Positions 23,895-30,737 of a stretch of 64,000 nucleotides of DNA are shown here, in pieces; within the stretch, counting starts at the first letter, position 1, and each line of letters opens with the position of its first letter. This stretch comes from Taibaiella lutea (GTDB lineage Bacteria; Bacteroidota; Bacteroidia; Chitinophagales; Chitinophagaceae), in NCBI RefSeq assembly GCF_008629695.1, contig NZ_VWSH01000001.1, positions 151,990-215,989 of the forward strand, read 5' to 3'. The position numbers and the translations under genes were made by a program. The notes under the pieces are model-generated. The model worked only from the letters and a program-made list of their open reading frames with translations. It was not told where the DNA came from and made no database searches.

Positions 23895-25073
23895 TTATGC
23901 TCTGTTTCTATATATGGCACTTTCTATTTTATTCAGCTCCTCATTAAATTTCTCAACACTTTCATCATTAGCAGATATAACAAGGGTCGCTTTTATTTCG
24001 ACTTTTTGAGTTGGGTCAGAATTATATTTTTGGATACCTTGCTTGATTTCTTGACTTGCAAAATCTGGGTATTCCCAAATTTGATTCAATGTCACAGCAG
24101 GAAAATCTGAAAGTACTTCTTTCAGATTTTTATAATCTTCGTGCACTTTAGTTGATTTAACCATAATAGACCATTTCGCAATTTCGCCATACATACGTGC
24201 TATAGAAGATGCCACATAATATAACCCTTTTAAATCCGAAGGTTGATTTGGCTCTCCCCAATACTTCTGCAATGCATTATTAACTAAGTTGGTCAAAGAG
24301 GCAATTAAGTTTAAAATTATTTCGAAATTGATTTGTATCCAATTTGATAGTGCCTCAGGGTTTAAGATCGCACTATTACAAGACGTTGTGATTCTATATT
24401 CTAAATCCAGTTTTAAATCCTCAAATTTTTCAAGCTCGTCTTTTAGGACTTGAGCAAAGAAAAGAGGTTCCCATAATTGCTCTTTCTTCAAAATTATATC
24501 AAGAGCTTTTGCAGATAAATGTTTATAAAAATTTGGTGTATCCAGCATCCTGTATTTCTTTCTCAAATCAAGATTGCTTTTTGTTAAGTGAGATAACTGA
24601 ATACGTAACGTATGAACTATATCCTGAGCTTTTTCAAATTCAAAGCACCATTTGAGATTTTTTTCTCGGATTTCTTCCAAGAATTCAAACACTTTAACTG
24701 AATCTACAACATTATTAAAATTGCCGTTTTTATTATCTTTCCAAACAGGAAGAATATTAATCAGAGGCTTGTAAATAAAGACATAAACAGGTATGCCGTT
24801 TTGTTTTGCGTATAAATATTCAGTGTTAGTTATAGACTTTCCTGAGTCGGTAATATATCCATATCTGCCACCCAGTATCAAGATAAAAATATCACAAGAT
24901 TGAACATTTTGTAAACAATTCTCCAGAGTGTCGTTGTCGGGGTCTATTGGAAAAGAAGAATATTCTGATAATACTGGCAAGTATCCAATTTGAGATATAA
25001 AATCATTTAAATCCGCTCTTACTTGGGAAAGATCGTAACAGGTCGAACTAACAAATACTTTTGGTTGTGCCAT
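23895..25073 (-). CDS. DUF4062-domain protein
   Basis: This 392-residue protein has an N-terminal DUF4062 domain: KVFVSSTCYDLSQVRADL (residues about 5-22), a conserved CDIFILILGGRYGY strand-loop (about 74-87) and SITNTEYLYAKQNGIPVYVF (about 95-115). DUF4062 has a TIR/SLOG-like Rossmann arrangement and is found in STAND-type and other conflict proteins. The rest, from about residue 130, is helical and not recognised. No ATPase motifs are visible, so it is not a STAND protein. It is the middle gene of an XRE regulator, DUF4062 and unknown gene operon. A nucleotide-sensing or NAD-cleaving role is possible in principle, but no catalytic residue can be named. Confidence 0.83.
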   Translation of the reverse strand: MAQPKVFVSSTCYDLSQVRADLNDFISQIGYLPVLSEYSSFPIDPDNDTLENCLQNVQSCDIFILILGGRYGYITDSGKSITNTEYLYAKQNGIPVYVFIYKPLINILPVWKDNKNGNFNNVVDSVKVFEFLEEIREKNLKWCFEFEKAQDIVHTLRIQLSHLTKSNLDLRKKYRMLDTPNFYKHLSAKALDIILKKEQLWEPLFFAQVLKDELEKFEDLKLDLEYRITTSCNSAILNPEALSNWIQINFEIILNLIASLTNLVNNALQKYWGEPNQPSDLKGLYYVASSIARMYGEIAKWSIMVKSTKVHEDYKNLKEVLSDFPAVTLNQIWEYPDFASQEIKQGIQKYNSDPTQKVEIKATLVISANDESVEKFNEELNKIESAIYRNRA

Positions 25074-25102
25074 GGGTAAATAGGTGATTTATTACATTGA
25101 CC

Positions 25103-25492
25103 CTAAGATAATCTATCTGATAGCTTATCAATTAGAATCATGAGTTTATTATTCTGTTCTTCCAGTCGTGCAATAGTATCTTTATACATTTGTCTTTCTT
25201 CATCAGCTAATCCATTATGATGAATATTTACATTCTCAGAACATATACCATTGCTATGAGTAATGTGATGAATAATCGTTTGGTCATTTATTCGCAAAAA
25301 ATCTCCAATATCCATTTTGTACAACTGCGCTAACTTTTCAATTCTATCAATGGAAAATGTTGCTTGACCTTTTTCCATTAATGAATATGTGTTAGGACTG
25401 ATATCTAAAATCGAAGCAACATAGTCCTGAGTATAATTATGGACTTCTCTAAGCATGCGCAATTTAGGGGCTAATTTTTCGGATATATTCAT
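25103..25492 (-). CDS. XRE-family HTH regulator
   Basis: The ATG at 25492 gives 129 residues. A longer frame to 25552 would add residues before the HTH that look non-native. The HTH covers about residues 8-65, with TQDYVASILDISPNTYSLMEKGQATFSIDRIEKLA. A histidine-rich spacer and a C-terminal coiled coil (DTIARLEEQNNKLMILIDKL) suggest dimerisation. It is 29 bp upstream of the DUF4062 gene on the same strand and opposes the small plus-strand gene at 25649. An inverted repeat TAGGAAAT/ATTTCCTA lies between them, a likely site for this regulator. It probably controls the whole operon, in the manner of regulators of defence or toxin modules. Confidence 0.88.
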   Translation of the reverse strand: MNISEKLAPKLRMLREVHNYTQDYVASILDISPNTYSLMEKGQATFSIDRIEKLAQLYKMDIGDFLRINDQTIIHHITHSNGICSENVNIHHNGLADEERQMYKDTIARLEEQNNKLMILIDKLSDRLS

Positions 25493-25529
25493 AAGAGAAA
25501 GAATGTGTTGCAAAGTAATAAAAATCCTG

Positions 25530-25572
25530 TAGGAAATAGGAACATTCCCCAAAAAATCGTGGAAATTTCCTA
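25530..25572. promoter_or_regulatory. Candidate operator, inverted repeat TAGGAAAT ... ATTTCCTA
   Basis: Perfect 8-bp arms at 25530-25537 and 25565-25572 are separated by 27 bp. The right arm overlaps a small palindrome, GGAAATTTCC. It lies in the divergent gap between the XRE gene and the plus-strand gene at 25649, about 40 bp upstream of the XRE start. No binding data exist. Confidence 0.5.
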
Positions 25573-25648
25573 TTTACAATTACAAGTATTTCGGTCCATT
25601 TTTCGTCCTTTGTGAAACATTTCTTCACCTAAAAACACTATAAAAAAA

Positions 25649-25855
25649 ATGGCTTCAGTTAAAATAACACTCGTAAACAATAGTAAAAAATCAGTCACAT
25701 ACAAGCATAGTTCAGGATCGGGAAACCTTCCTGCGGGTGCCCGTCGTGAAACAGTCGCTACTGTAGGCACAACCCTTTATTTTGAAAATGATAATGGGGC
25801 AAAATATACAATTGCTGAATCTGATAGAGGCAAAATTTTCTATTATAATAGGTAG
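25649..25855 (+). CDS. Small beta-rich protein of unknown function
   Basis: These 68 residues begin MASVKITLVNNSKKSVTYK, with alternating hydrophobic and polar strands (GTTLYFENDNGAKYTIAE) and a basic aromatic end (IFYYNR). There is no signal peptide. The opposite frame (25570-25770) looks like a shadow, since it has no plausible domain and reads through the XRE-side promoter. It diverges from the XRE/DUF4062 operon and may share its operator. The zinc-ribbon gene follows after 31 bp. Not recognised. Confidence 0.6.
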   Translation: MASVKITLVNNSKKSVTYKHSSGSGNLPAGARRETVATVGTTLYFENDNGAKYTIAESDRGKIFYYNR

Positions 25856-25886
25856 TCAATATTCAAATATTTAAAAGATAAAAATA

Positions 25887-26078
25887 ATGAAATGTCCTCA
25901 TTGTAAAGAACCATTAAAAGTGAAATTAGTACCGCTTTTTGTGCCGTCTATGATAACTAATTTAGATGCATTGGAGTGCGTAAGTTGCCAAGCATTTATT
26001 ACTCTATATCAAGATCATTTCAAAATTCTAAATAAGATAAATGATATAGCTGATATGAATCACTCACATCAGCAATAG
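25887..26078 (+). CDS. Small zinc-ribbon-like protein
   Basis: These 63 residues contain two cysteine pairs, MKCPHCKEP at the start and ECVSCQAF in the middle, separated by about 25 residues. The spacing is that of a four-cysteine zinc ribbon. The last third is polar with a His-rich end. It is the second gene of the plus-strand group starting at 25649 and ends before a strong terminator. A role in nucleic-acid or protein binding is possible, but nothing more specific can be said. Confidence 0.65.
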   Translation: MKCPHCKEPLKVKLVPLFVPSMITNLDALECVSCQAFITLYQDHFKILNKINDIADMNHSHQQ

Positions 26079-26117
26079 CACATCCTATATATCATTATCT
26101 TGTCACTTTTTGACTTT

Positions 26118-26146
26118 AAAGCAATCCAAATTTGGATTGCTTTTTT
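26118..26146 (+). terminator. Intrinsic terminator after the zinc-ribbon gene
   Basis: The arms AAAGCAATCCAAA and TTTGGATTGCTTT form a perfect 26-bp palindrome (26118-26143) that runs into a T run. It is 40 bp after the stop of the zinc-ribbon gene. Confidence 0.85.
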
Positions 26147-26155
26147 AATATATAG
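26141..26155 (+). promoter_or_regulatory. Leader word TTTTTTAATATATAG before the 26159 gene
   Basis: This 15-base word ends 3 bp before the ATG. The identical word stands 4 bp before the start at 30308 (minus strand). A 13-base version precedes an ATG at 30459 and TTAATATATA precedes the start at 17940. Confidence 0.5.
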
Positions 26156-26158
26156 GGT

Positions 26159-26395
26159 ATGAAATATTTAAAAACGTATGAAAATTTCAATGGTGACTCC
26201 AGTCCTGTAATATTGACTTATGAACCAGAAATGGAACATGAAATTGAAAACCAAAAAACACAGGAAGAAAAGGAAAAAGACTGCAAAAAGAGCATTGAAA
26301 AAATCGAACTTTTTCCTCCGAAACAAACCGTACAAAAAACACTCGATGCTATAGAAACCGAAAATAATATACAACACCAAACGCTGCCTAATTAA
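26159..26395 (+). CDS. Small acidic/lysine-rich protein of unknown function
   Basis: These 78 residues begin MKYLKTYENFNGD and then carry a long charged helix, QKTQEEKEKDCKKSIEKIEL. The end is polar. There is no TM helix or signal. The start is supported by the shared leader word directly upstream. It is followed after 34 bp by the gene of a small protein with a paralogue at 29685. The reading frame is short and without known family, so confidence is moderate. Confidence 0.5.
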   Translation: MKYLKTYENFNGDSSPVILTYEPEMEHEIENQKTQEEKEKDCKKSIEKIELFPPKQTVQKTLDAIETENNIQHQTLPN

Positions 26396-26429
26396 GGTTC
26401 ACGTCTTCAAGATAAAAAATACAATAACG

Positions 26430-26789
26430 ATGAGAATCAACAATAGTTATTTCGCAATCAGAGTGCAATTAATAAACTTAGAAAACAATGAAAAATTAGA
26501 ATATCGTTCTCTTTATTCTCACTTACATAAAATTGGATTGAGAGAATATTTTTTTGATGAGCACGATAATGAAATAAAATTGCCAGAAGGCATGTATGCT
26601 ATATTATCTTATAATTATACAGGAGAGTCTATTCTTCGTAAAACAGCAGATGCTATAGAGGAAGCCCTAAAAGAATTTTATCCGAATAGTTGGTCAAATA
26701 AATTTACTCTAATGATATCAGGACCAGGCACCATATACTATGAGCATTTAGAACATGAAAATTCTGAGAAAAAATCTAATCATAAGTAA
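26430..26789 (+). CDS. Small protein, paralogue of the 29685 gene, possible ferredoxin-like fold
   Basis: These 119 residues align by eye along their length with the 127-residue protein at 29685-30068. Shared elements are F-x-x-R-V/I-x-L at the start, a LYSHLHKIGL / IYTALHKEME helix, EIKLPEGMYAILSYN / SLRLPDAEYFISYN, a following helix ADAIEEALKEF / KNAIMNLFEYF, and a final LMISGPGTIYYEHLE / ILVTGRGTYLARNLE. The beta-alpha-beta order recalls the ferredoxin-like fold of GhoS or Cas2-like proteins, but this is only visual. It is encoded on the plus strand next to a 46-residue protein and convergent with the PIN gene. Function unknown. Confidence 0.68.
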   Translation: MRINNSYFAIRVQLINLENNEKLEYRSLYSHLHKIGLREYFFDEHDNEIKLPEGMYAILSYNYTGESILRKTADAIEEALKEFYPNSWSNKFTLMISGPGTIYYEHLEHENSEKKSNHK

Positions 26790-26833
26790 ATCATCTAAGT
26801 AAAATATCTATCAATAAGATGTATATTTGGGTC

Positions 26834-26974
26834 ATGCAAAAGAAGAAAAATTCCCTTCCGAAAAAATCATCAGCAGGGTCTGAAGATTTAAAAACCAAGA
26901 AGATTACCAAAGAAAAATTTGAAGCGAATCTTCTGAAATTTCTTGTACAGAAAGACAAGAAAAAAGAAAATTGA
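26834..26974 (+). CDS. 46-residue lysine-rich protein
   Basis: The ATG at 26834 gives 46 residues (MQKKKNSLPKKSSAGSEDLK and so on, ending QKDKKKEN); an in-frame ATG at 26819 would add five residues. About a third of the residues are lysine. It ends 18 bp before the convergent PIN gene. Such small basic proteins are common in Bacteroidota islands. Not recognised, and short enough that it may be a chance frame. Confidence 0.4.
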   Translation: MQKKKNSLPKKSSAGSEDLKTKKITKEKFEANLLKFLVQKDKKKEN

Positions 26975-26991
26975 TACTCCTATCTTGAAGC

Positions 26992-28044
26992 TCATTCCCA
27001 TTTTGAATATAAGGCTAAATTCTTGTCATTATTTATTTGAATCAATTCAAAGTTTTCATCATAATCTTCTTCGTTTATTAGATGCACTTTGAATATTGTT
27101 TCAATCAAGTCTTGATCACTATACTCATAATATGATTGTTCAAAATAGTGATAACTTTTATCATCTGAATCATAAAACATTGAGTTTTCATCATCAATTA
27201 AAATATCCACTTTGTATTCTACTAAAGCATTGACTTCAATAGTAATTGATTCATCATCAACCGCAATTACTTCATAAGTACTATCCAATAGAGCAGTGGT
27301 AATCCCATCAACATCATAAATGTCAAAACCATTTACGACTCCATAAAGATTTGACGTGTCTTCCAATTGAGCTTCAACCCAGTCAAGAATTCTCACACTC
27401 CAATTCTCTTTTGCTGTAAGATAAAGTTTTGCCAAGAAATCTATGCGATTACGATACTGATGAATATCTTTCAACTTTGAAGAAAGATAATCTTCATAAC
27501 TATTAACAGTCTTAAATGTGCCATGTTTATAATTTTGAAGATCGTGATCCATCGAGAATATCGTGCATTCAGTCTTAGTTTCTATGCACCACTCTTCAAG
27601 CATTTGTAATATAATGGCATCAGGAAACTCTACTTTTTTATTCTTTCCTTTAAATGGATAATCTCCGTTAAAATACTTTTCAAATACAGGTTGAACATTC
27701 ATCAATTTATATGGTATAATGATTGCTTTTGCTTCTACTAATGCTATGTCAAATTTTTCATCAAATTCAGTACAAACTTGAAATAAATTGTAATCTTTTA
27801 ATGAATCAAAATACAGAGGAAGATTCTTTAGATACTTACCTTCGCCTTTCTTTAAAATACCAATTTTATCATTGACTTCTTGTAAACTTTTTTTAAAGTT
27901 GTTTTTAACTTCAGCTATAACTATTTCCGGGACTACGATTTTTAAAAATAATTCTTTAGATAATCTTAATAACTCCTTGATACGAGTTCCTTCAAGATAA
28001 TTTTCTTTAATGAATACACTTGTGTCTAAAAATACATGTTCCAT
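26992..28044 (-). CDS. PIN-domain (DUF4935-like) protein
   Basis: This 350-residue protein begins HVFLDTSVFIKEN, the PIN first strand with D7. It continues with VPEIVIAEVKNNF (E45 or E40), FPDAIILQML (Asp near 139) and IFSMDHDLQNY (Asp near 165), a complete set of acidic metal-binding residues. The C-terminal half (about 200-350) is acidic and beta-rich and not recognised. PIN domains are metal-dependent RNases, often toxins. This one is longer than VapC toxins and has no small antitoxin gene adjacent in the same direction, which fits the larger DUF4935-type proteins of conflict islands. It is followed by the 46-residue gene in a convergent arrangement and lies downstream of the transposase gene on the same strand. 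Confidence 0.82.
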   Translation of the reverse strand: MEHVFLDTSVFIKENYLEGTRIKELLRLSKELFLKIVVPEIVIAEVKNNFKKSLQEVNDKIGILKKGEGKYLKNLPLYFDSLKDYNLFQVCTEFDEKFDIALVEAKAIIIPYKLMNVQPVFEKYFNGDYPFKGKNKKVEFPDAIILQMLEEWCIETKTECTIFSMDHDLQNYKHGTFKTVNSYEDYLSSKLKDIHQYRNRIDFLAKLYLTAKENWSVRILDWVEAQLEDTSNLYGVVNGFDIYDVDGITTALLDSTYEVIAVDDESITIEVNALVEYKVDILIDDENSMFYDSDDKSYHYFEQSYYEYSDQDLIETIFKVHLINEEDYDENFELIQINNDKNLALYSKWE

Positions 28045-28110
28045 ATATGGTCACTTGAGATCAACAAGATAATAATTTTGAAGAACTAATGGACAACCGT
28101 TCATTTCAAA

Positions 28111-29013
28111 TCAAGAAAAAAGAGAATTAAGTAAGTCATTGAACATATTGGAGCTATAGCGAAAATTATATTTAAAGATGGCTTCTTTCAAGTATAAAAA
28201 TAAGTATTTCTTTTTAACACTTATATAGCTTCCGTTGAGAGTTCTTTTTAGGCAACTCCATAGGTTTTCTACCGCATTCGTACTTGCGTTACTTTCTGAA
28301 ACATATTGTTTCTTTCTATGATTACACATTTCACGATTGTAATATCGTTCTAAAATTTTATACCCCCTATACTCATCAGTCAGAATGGTGCTTCCAGTCT
28401 TTATATGATCTAATAATACAGTTTTTAATGTAGTGCCTTTAACATCTGGAATTACTTTTGCAATAGCTCGACCACTGGTCATATCTATCATGCCAAGTAC
28501 AGGTATTTTGTCAACATAAGCCCGACCTTGACTTTTCTTTGCTTTTTTGTCCGCATGTCTGTTCTTATTCTTACCGCCTACAAAAGTTTCGTCAATTTGA
28601 ATAAAACCATCCATCGGGCTTTCATCGTTAACAAGGAAGATTCTGATCTGCTTTAAAATACGTAGTCCCGTCTTTTCACTGACCTTAATCATACGGGCAA
28701 CCTCATGGGCACTAATACCATTTTTAGAAATCGTAAATGCGAAGATTGCATGGAACCAACTTTTGAGTGAAATTCGAGTTTTCTCAAATGGTGTACCTAC
28801 TGTGGGATATACTTGATTATAGCATTTATATTTTCTACACTGATATGCTCTACGACCCTTTACTCTAATATAGTCCAATTTGCATTTACACTTAGGACAA
28901 ACTTCCATTCTACCATATGTCATTTGGAATATCTTTTCCAAGCAAGCATCATCATCTGGATAATCCCTTAATAATTCATCAAGCGTGTACTCGTTCTTGG
29001 TAACTTTACCCAT
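28111..29013 (-). mobile_element. IS1595-family (ISXO2-like) transposase gene
   Basis: This 300-residue transposase has an N-terminal zinc ribbon (VCPKCKCK ... YQCRKYKCYNQ, residues about 38-65), an HTH-like region (HEVARMIKVSEKTGLRILKQI) and a DDE-type core. The acidic residues are in FIQIDETFVGG, ILTDEYRGY and NAVENLWSCLKR. This is the order of IS1595-type transposases with the ISXO2-like DDE domain. The frame is complete. Terminal inverted repeats and a target duplication were looked for on both sides and not found with confidence; ACAACC near 28093 and its complement near 29092 are a weak match. It may be a decayed or solo copy. It lies in the middle of the accessory island. Confidence 0.88.
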
Positions 29014-29116
29014 AGAGAAATTTAGTTTTAAAAGGTTAGAAAATAAATTGACTATCGTAAAGACAATAAGAATCGTACCCCATCATTGATAGGTTGTTTT
29101 ATTGCCAAAAATATTT

Positions 29117-29578
29117 TTAGGATTTCAAGAAGTACTTGTTCCTATATCCAGAAGAATCTACACCAATCTCTCCAGCGATTCCAAGATTGCTTGCATACTG
29201 AGATATTGTTTTGATAACGAACTTAACACTATCAAACGCTTCTTCCTTCATTATAAAATCAGCTATCTCATTGACTATTGCTGGTCTGCCGATTTGGTTT
29301 AAAGCATACAATAGCTTATCAGCCCAAGTGCCACGCTTTGGATATTCTTCAGTTGACTGTAAAGGAATTGTATTGGTTTTGGGAAGAGTAACAGGAGTGA
29401 TTACACTCTGTCGTTTAGGTGGACTCTGAGTGTCCATCGGTACTGATCCACCATAGTGAATTATGAGATCAGATACTTTGTATAATTTGTCTGTAAGGTC
29501 TTTATGTACTAAGTACAGTGAAGGTAAGATTGTGGACAAATAAGGGAGATTTTTTACAAAGATACAGATTTGACCCAT
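29117..29578 (-). CDS. Protein with possible C-terminal winged-helix domain
   Basis: This protein has up to 153 residues. The first part (ILPSLYLVHKDLTDKLYKVSDLI) looks like a helix, followed by a proline- and threonine-rich linker (QSPPKRQSVITPVTLPKTN). The last 75 residues read TWADKLLYALNQIGRPAIVNEIADFIM, then VKFVIKTISQYASNL and GVDSSGYRNKYFL. This is a helix-helix-wing order typical of small DNA-binding wHTH domains. Internal starts such as M48 are possible. It is 103 bp upstream of the transposase gene. Function unknown, perhaps a transcription factor of the island. Confidence 0.55.
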   Translation of the reverse strand: MGQICIFVKNLPYLSTILPSLYLVHKDLTDKLYKVSDLIIHYGGSVPMDTQSPPKRQSVITPVTLPKTNTIPLQSTEEYPKRGTWADKLLYALNQIGRPAIVNEIADFIMKEEAFDSVKFVIKTISQYASNLGIAGEIGVDSSGYRNKYFLKS

Positions 29579-29684
29579 TTACGCCAAATATTTTTACTAA
29601 AAAAATTTATTTTCTAAAATTTTATTTTGTATAAATAAGAATTAAAATTTCTTATTTATTATGTTTGCTGTTAAAAAATAAACA

Positions 29685-30068
29685 ATGACAACTGACAATC
29701 CATTTGAATCCAAAACAGTTACTCTCACTCCACCATTTCACTTTACAGTAAGAATAGTACTTCGAAATATAAATGAAGAAGATTCAAAAGATAATCGAAT
29801 ATACACCGCCCTACACAAAGAAATGGAAGAGTTAAATTTTAAAAGAACCATTGAAAACGGAAGCTTACGATTACCTGATGCTGAATATTTTATTTCTTAC
29901 AATACAAATTGTGAAGACGTAGCAGACTATGCTAAAAATGCAATAATGAATTTATTTGAATATTTTACTCGTTATAAAGCTATAATAGATAATCATTATT
30001 CAATTTTAGTTACAGGCAGAGGTACTTACTTAGCCCGAAATCTCGAACCAACTCCACCCATTAATTAA
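29685..30068 (+). CDS. Small protein, paralogue of the 26430 gene
   Basis: These 127 residues match the 26430-26789 product by eye over about 100 positions: FTVRIVLRNIN, IYTALHKEMEELNF, LRLPDAEYFISYN, a helix, and YSILVTGRGTYLARNLE. An eight-residue N-terminal extension precedes the common core. The two copies flank the PIN gene and the transposase gene, all within 3.7 kb. The stop codon abuts the stop of the convergent gene at 30069. A ferredoxin-like fold akin to GhoS is a weak guess. A toxin-neutralising role would be speculation. Confidence 0.66.
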   Translation: MTTDNPFESKTVTLTPPFHFTVRIVLRNINEEDSKDNRIYTALHKEMEELNFKRTIENGSLRLPDAEYFISYNTNCEDVADYAKNAIMNLFEYFTRYKAIIDNHYSILVTGRGTYLARNLEPTPPIN

Positions 30069-30308
30069 TTAATCATCCCCACATATATTTCCATGACGTG
30101 TATAAACGCCATCATATGTAATATGGTCTGTTATGTTTTTCTTTCCCATTCTAATTCCAGATTTGTAGAGATAAAGAGAATTAACTTTAGATTCTAACTC
30201 ATAAATCAACTGATTAACGTCACGTACATTCAATGTTAAACTGCTGATAATTTCCCTATCATCCATTTCAACAATTGTTTTTTCGTCAAGCTCTATTTTT
30301 ACTTTCAT
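30069..30308 (-). CDS. Small protein of unknown function, 79 residues
   Basis: The sequence begins MKVKIELDEKTIVEMDDRE and carries a helix (RDVNQLIYELESKVNSL), then a basic segment (SGIRMGKKNITDH) and a GVYTRHGNICGDD end. The start is 4 bp from the shared leader word at 30313-30327 on the minus strand. It converges end to end with the 29685-30068 gene. No family is recognised. Confidence 0.5.
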   Translation of the reverse strand: MKVKIELDEKTIVEMDDREIISSLTLNVRDVNQLIYELESKVNSLYLYKSGIRMGKKNITDHITYDGVYTRHGNICGDD

Positions 30309-30312
30309 GTGA

Positions 30313-30327
30313 CTATATATTAAAAAA
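30313..30327 (-). promoter_or_regulatory. Leader word TTTTTTAATATATAG before the 30308 gene
   Basis: This is the same 15-base word as at 26141-26155, 4 bp before the ATG at 30308. It suggests a shared translation or transcription signal of the small island genes, or descent from one duplicated leader. Confidence 0.5.
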
Positions 30328-30737
30328 TATCTCTCCCTTTAAAAAATCGAATAAATCTCTGCATTTGATTTTTTTATTTTTCAAACGAAATATCTTTTAA
30401 TAATAACTAAAATGTAACCGTTGGCATTATATGTAGAACCAGTGTCTCAATTAACTCATATGCTATATATTAAAATTGGCATTTCCTGTTGTTGCTCTTA
30501 GGAAGAGTACTTTACAAATGAAAAGAAAGTAAATTATAGGTAAGTTAAGCGAATAATTTCTTTTATTAATTGTAATAAGCTTAGTAGAATATATAAAACC
30601 TCATTTCAAATCTTGTCTAAAATTAGACACATGTTTTAAAGGCTATACTGCCTAAATTATAATTCAAGAGGAAGTAATAACCCATCAATAAATCAATATC
30701 CTTTTATTTTTCTCCTTACTATGTGGATAGTCATTTT
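30328..30737. other. Gene-free gap between island and translesion genes
   Basis: About 410 bp hold no plausible gene. On the minus strand TTTTAATATATAG (30463-30475) stands before an ATG at 30459 that is followed at once by a stop, perhaps a decayed gene. A small palindrome GTCTAA-AA-TTAGAC is near 30615. Nothing else was seen. Confidence 0.5.

Noticed and set aside
25570-25770. Minus-strand frame of 66 codons opposite the small 25649 gene
   Set aside because: It runs through the candidate operator and promoter gap and has no family resemblance.
28093-29097. Terminal inverted repeats and target duplication for the IS1595-type element
   Set aside because: ACAACC pairs only over a few bases and the flanking 8-bp sequences (ACTAATGG and TTTATTGC) do not match.
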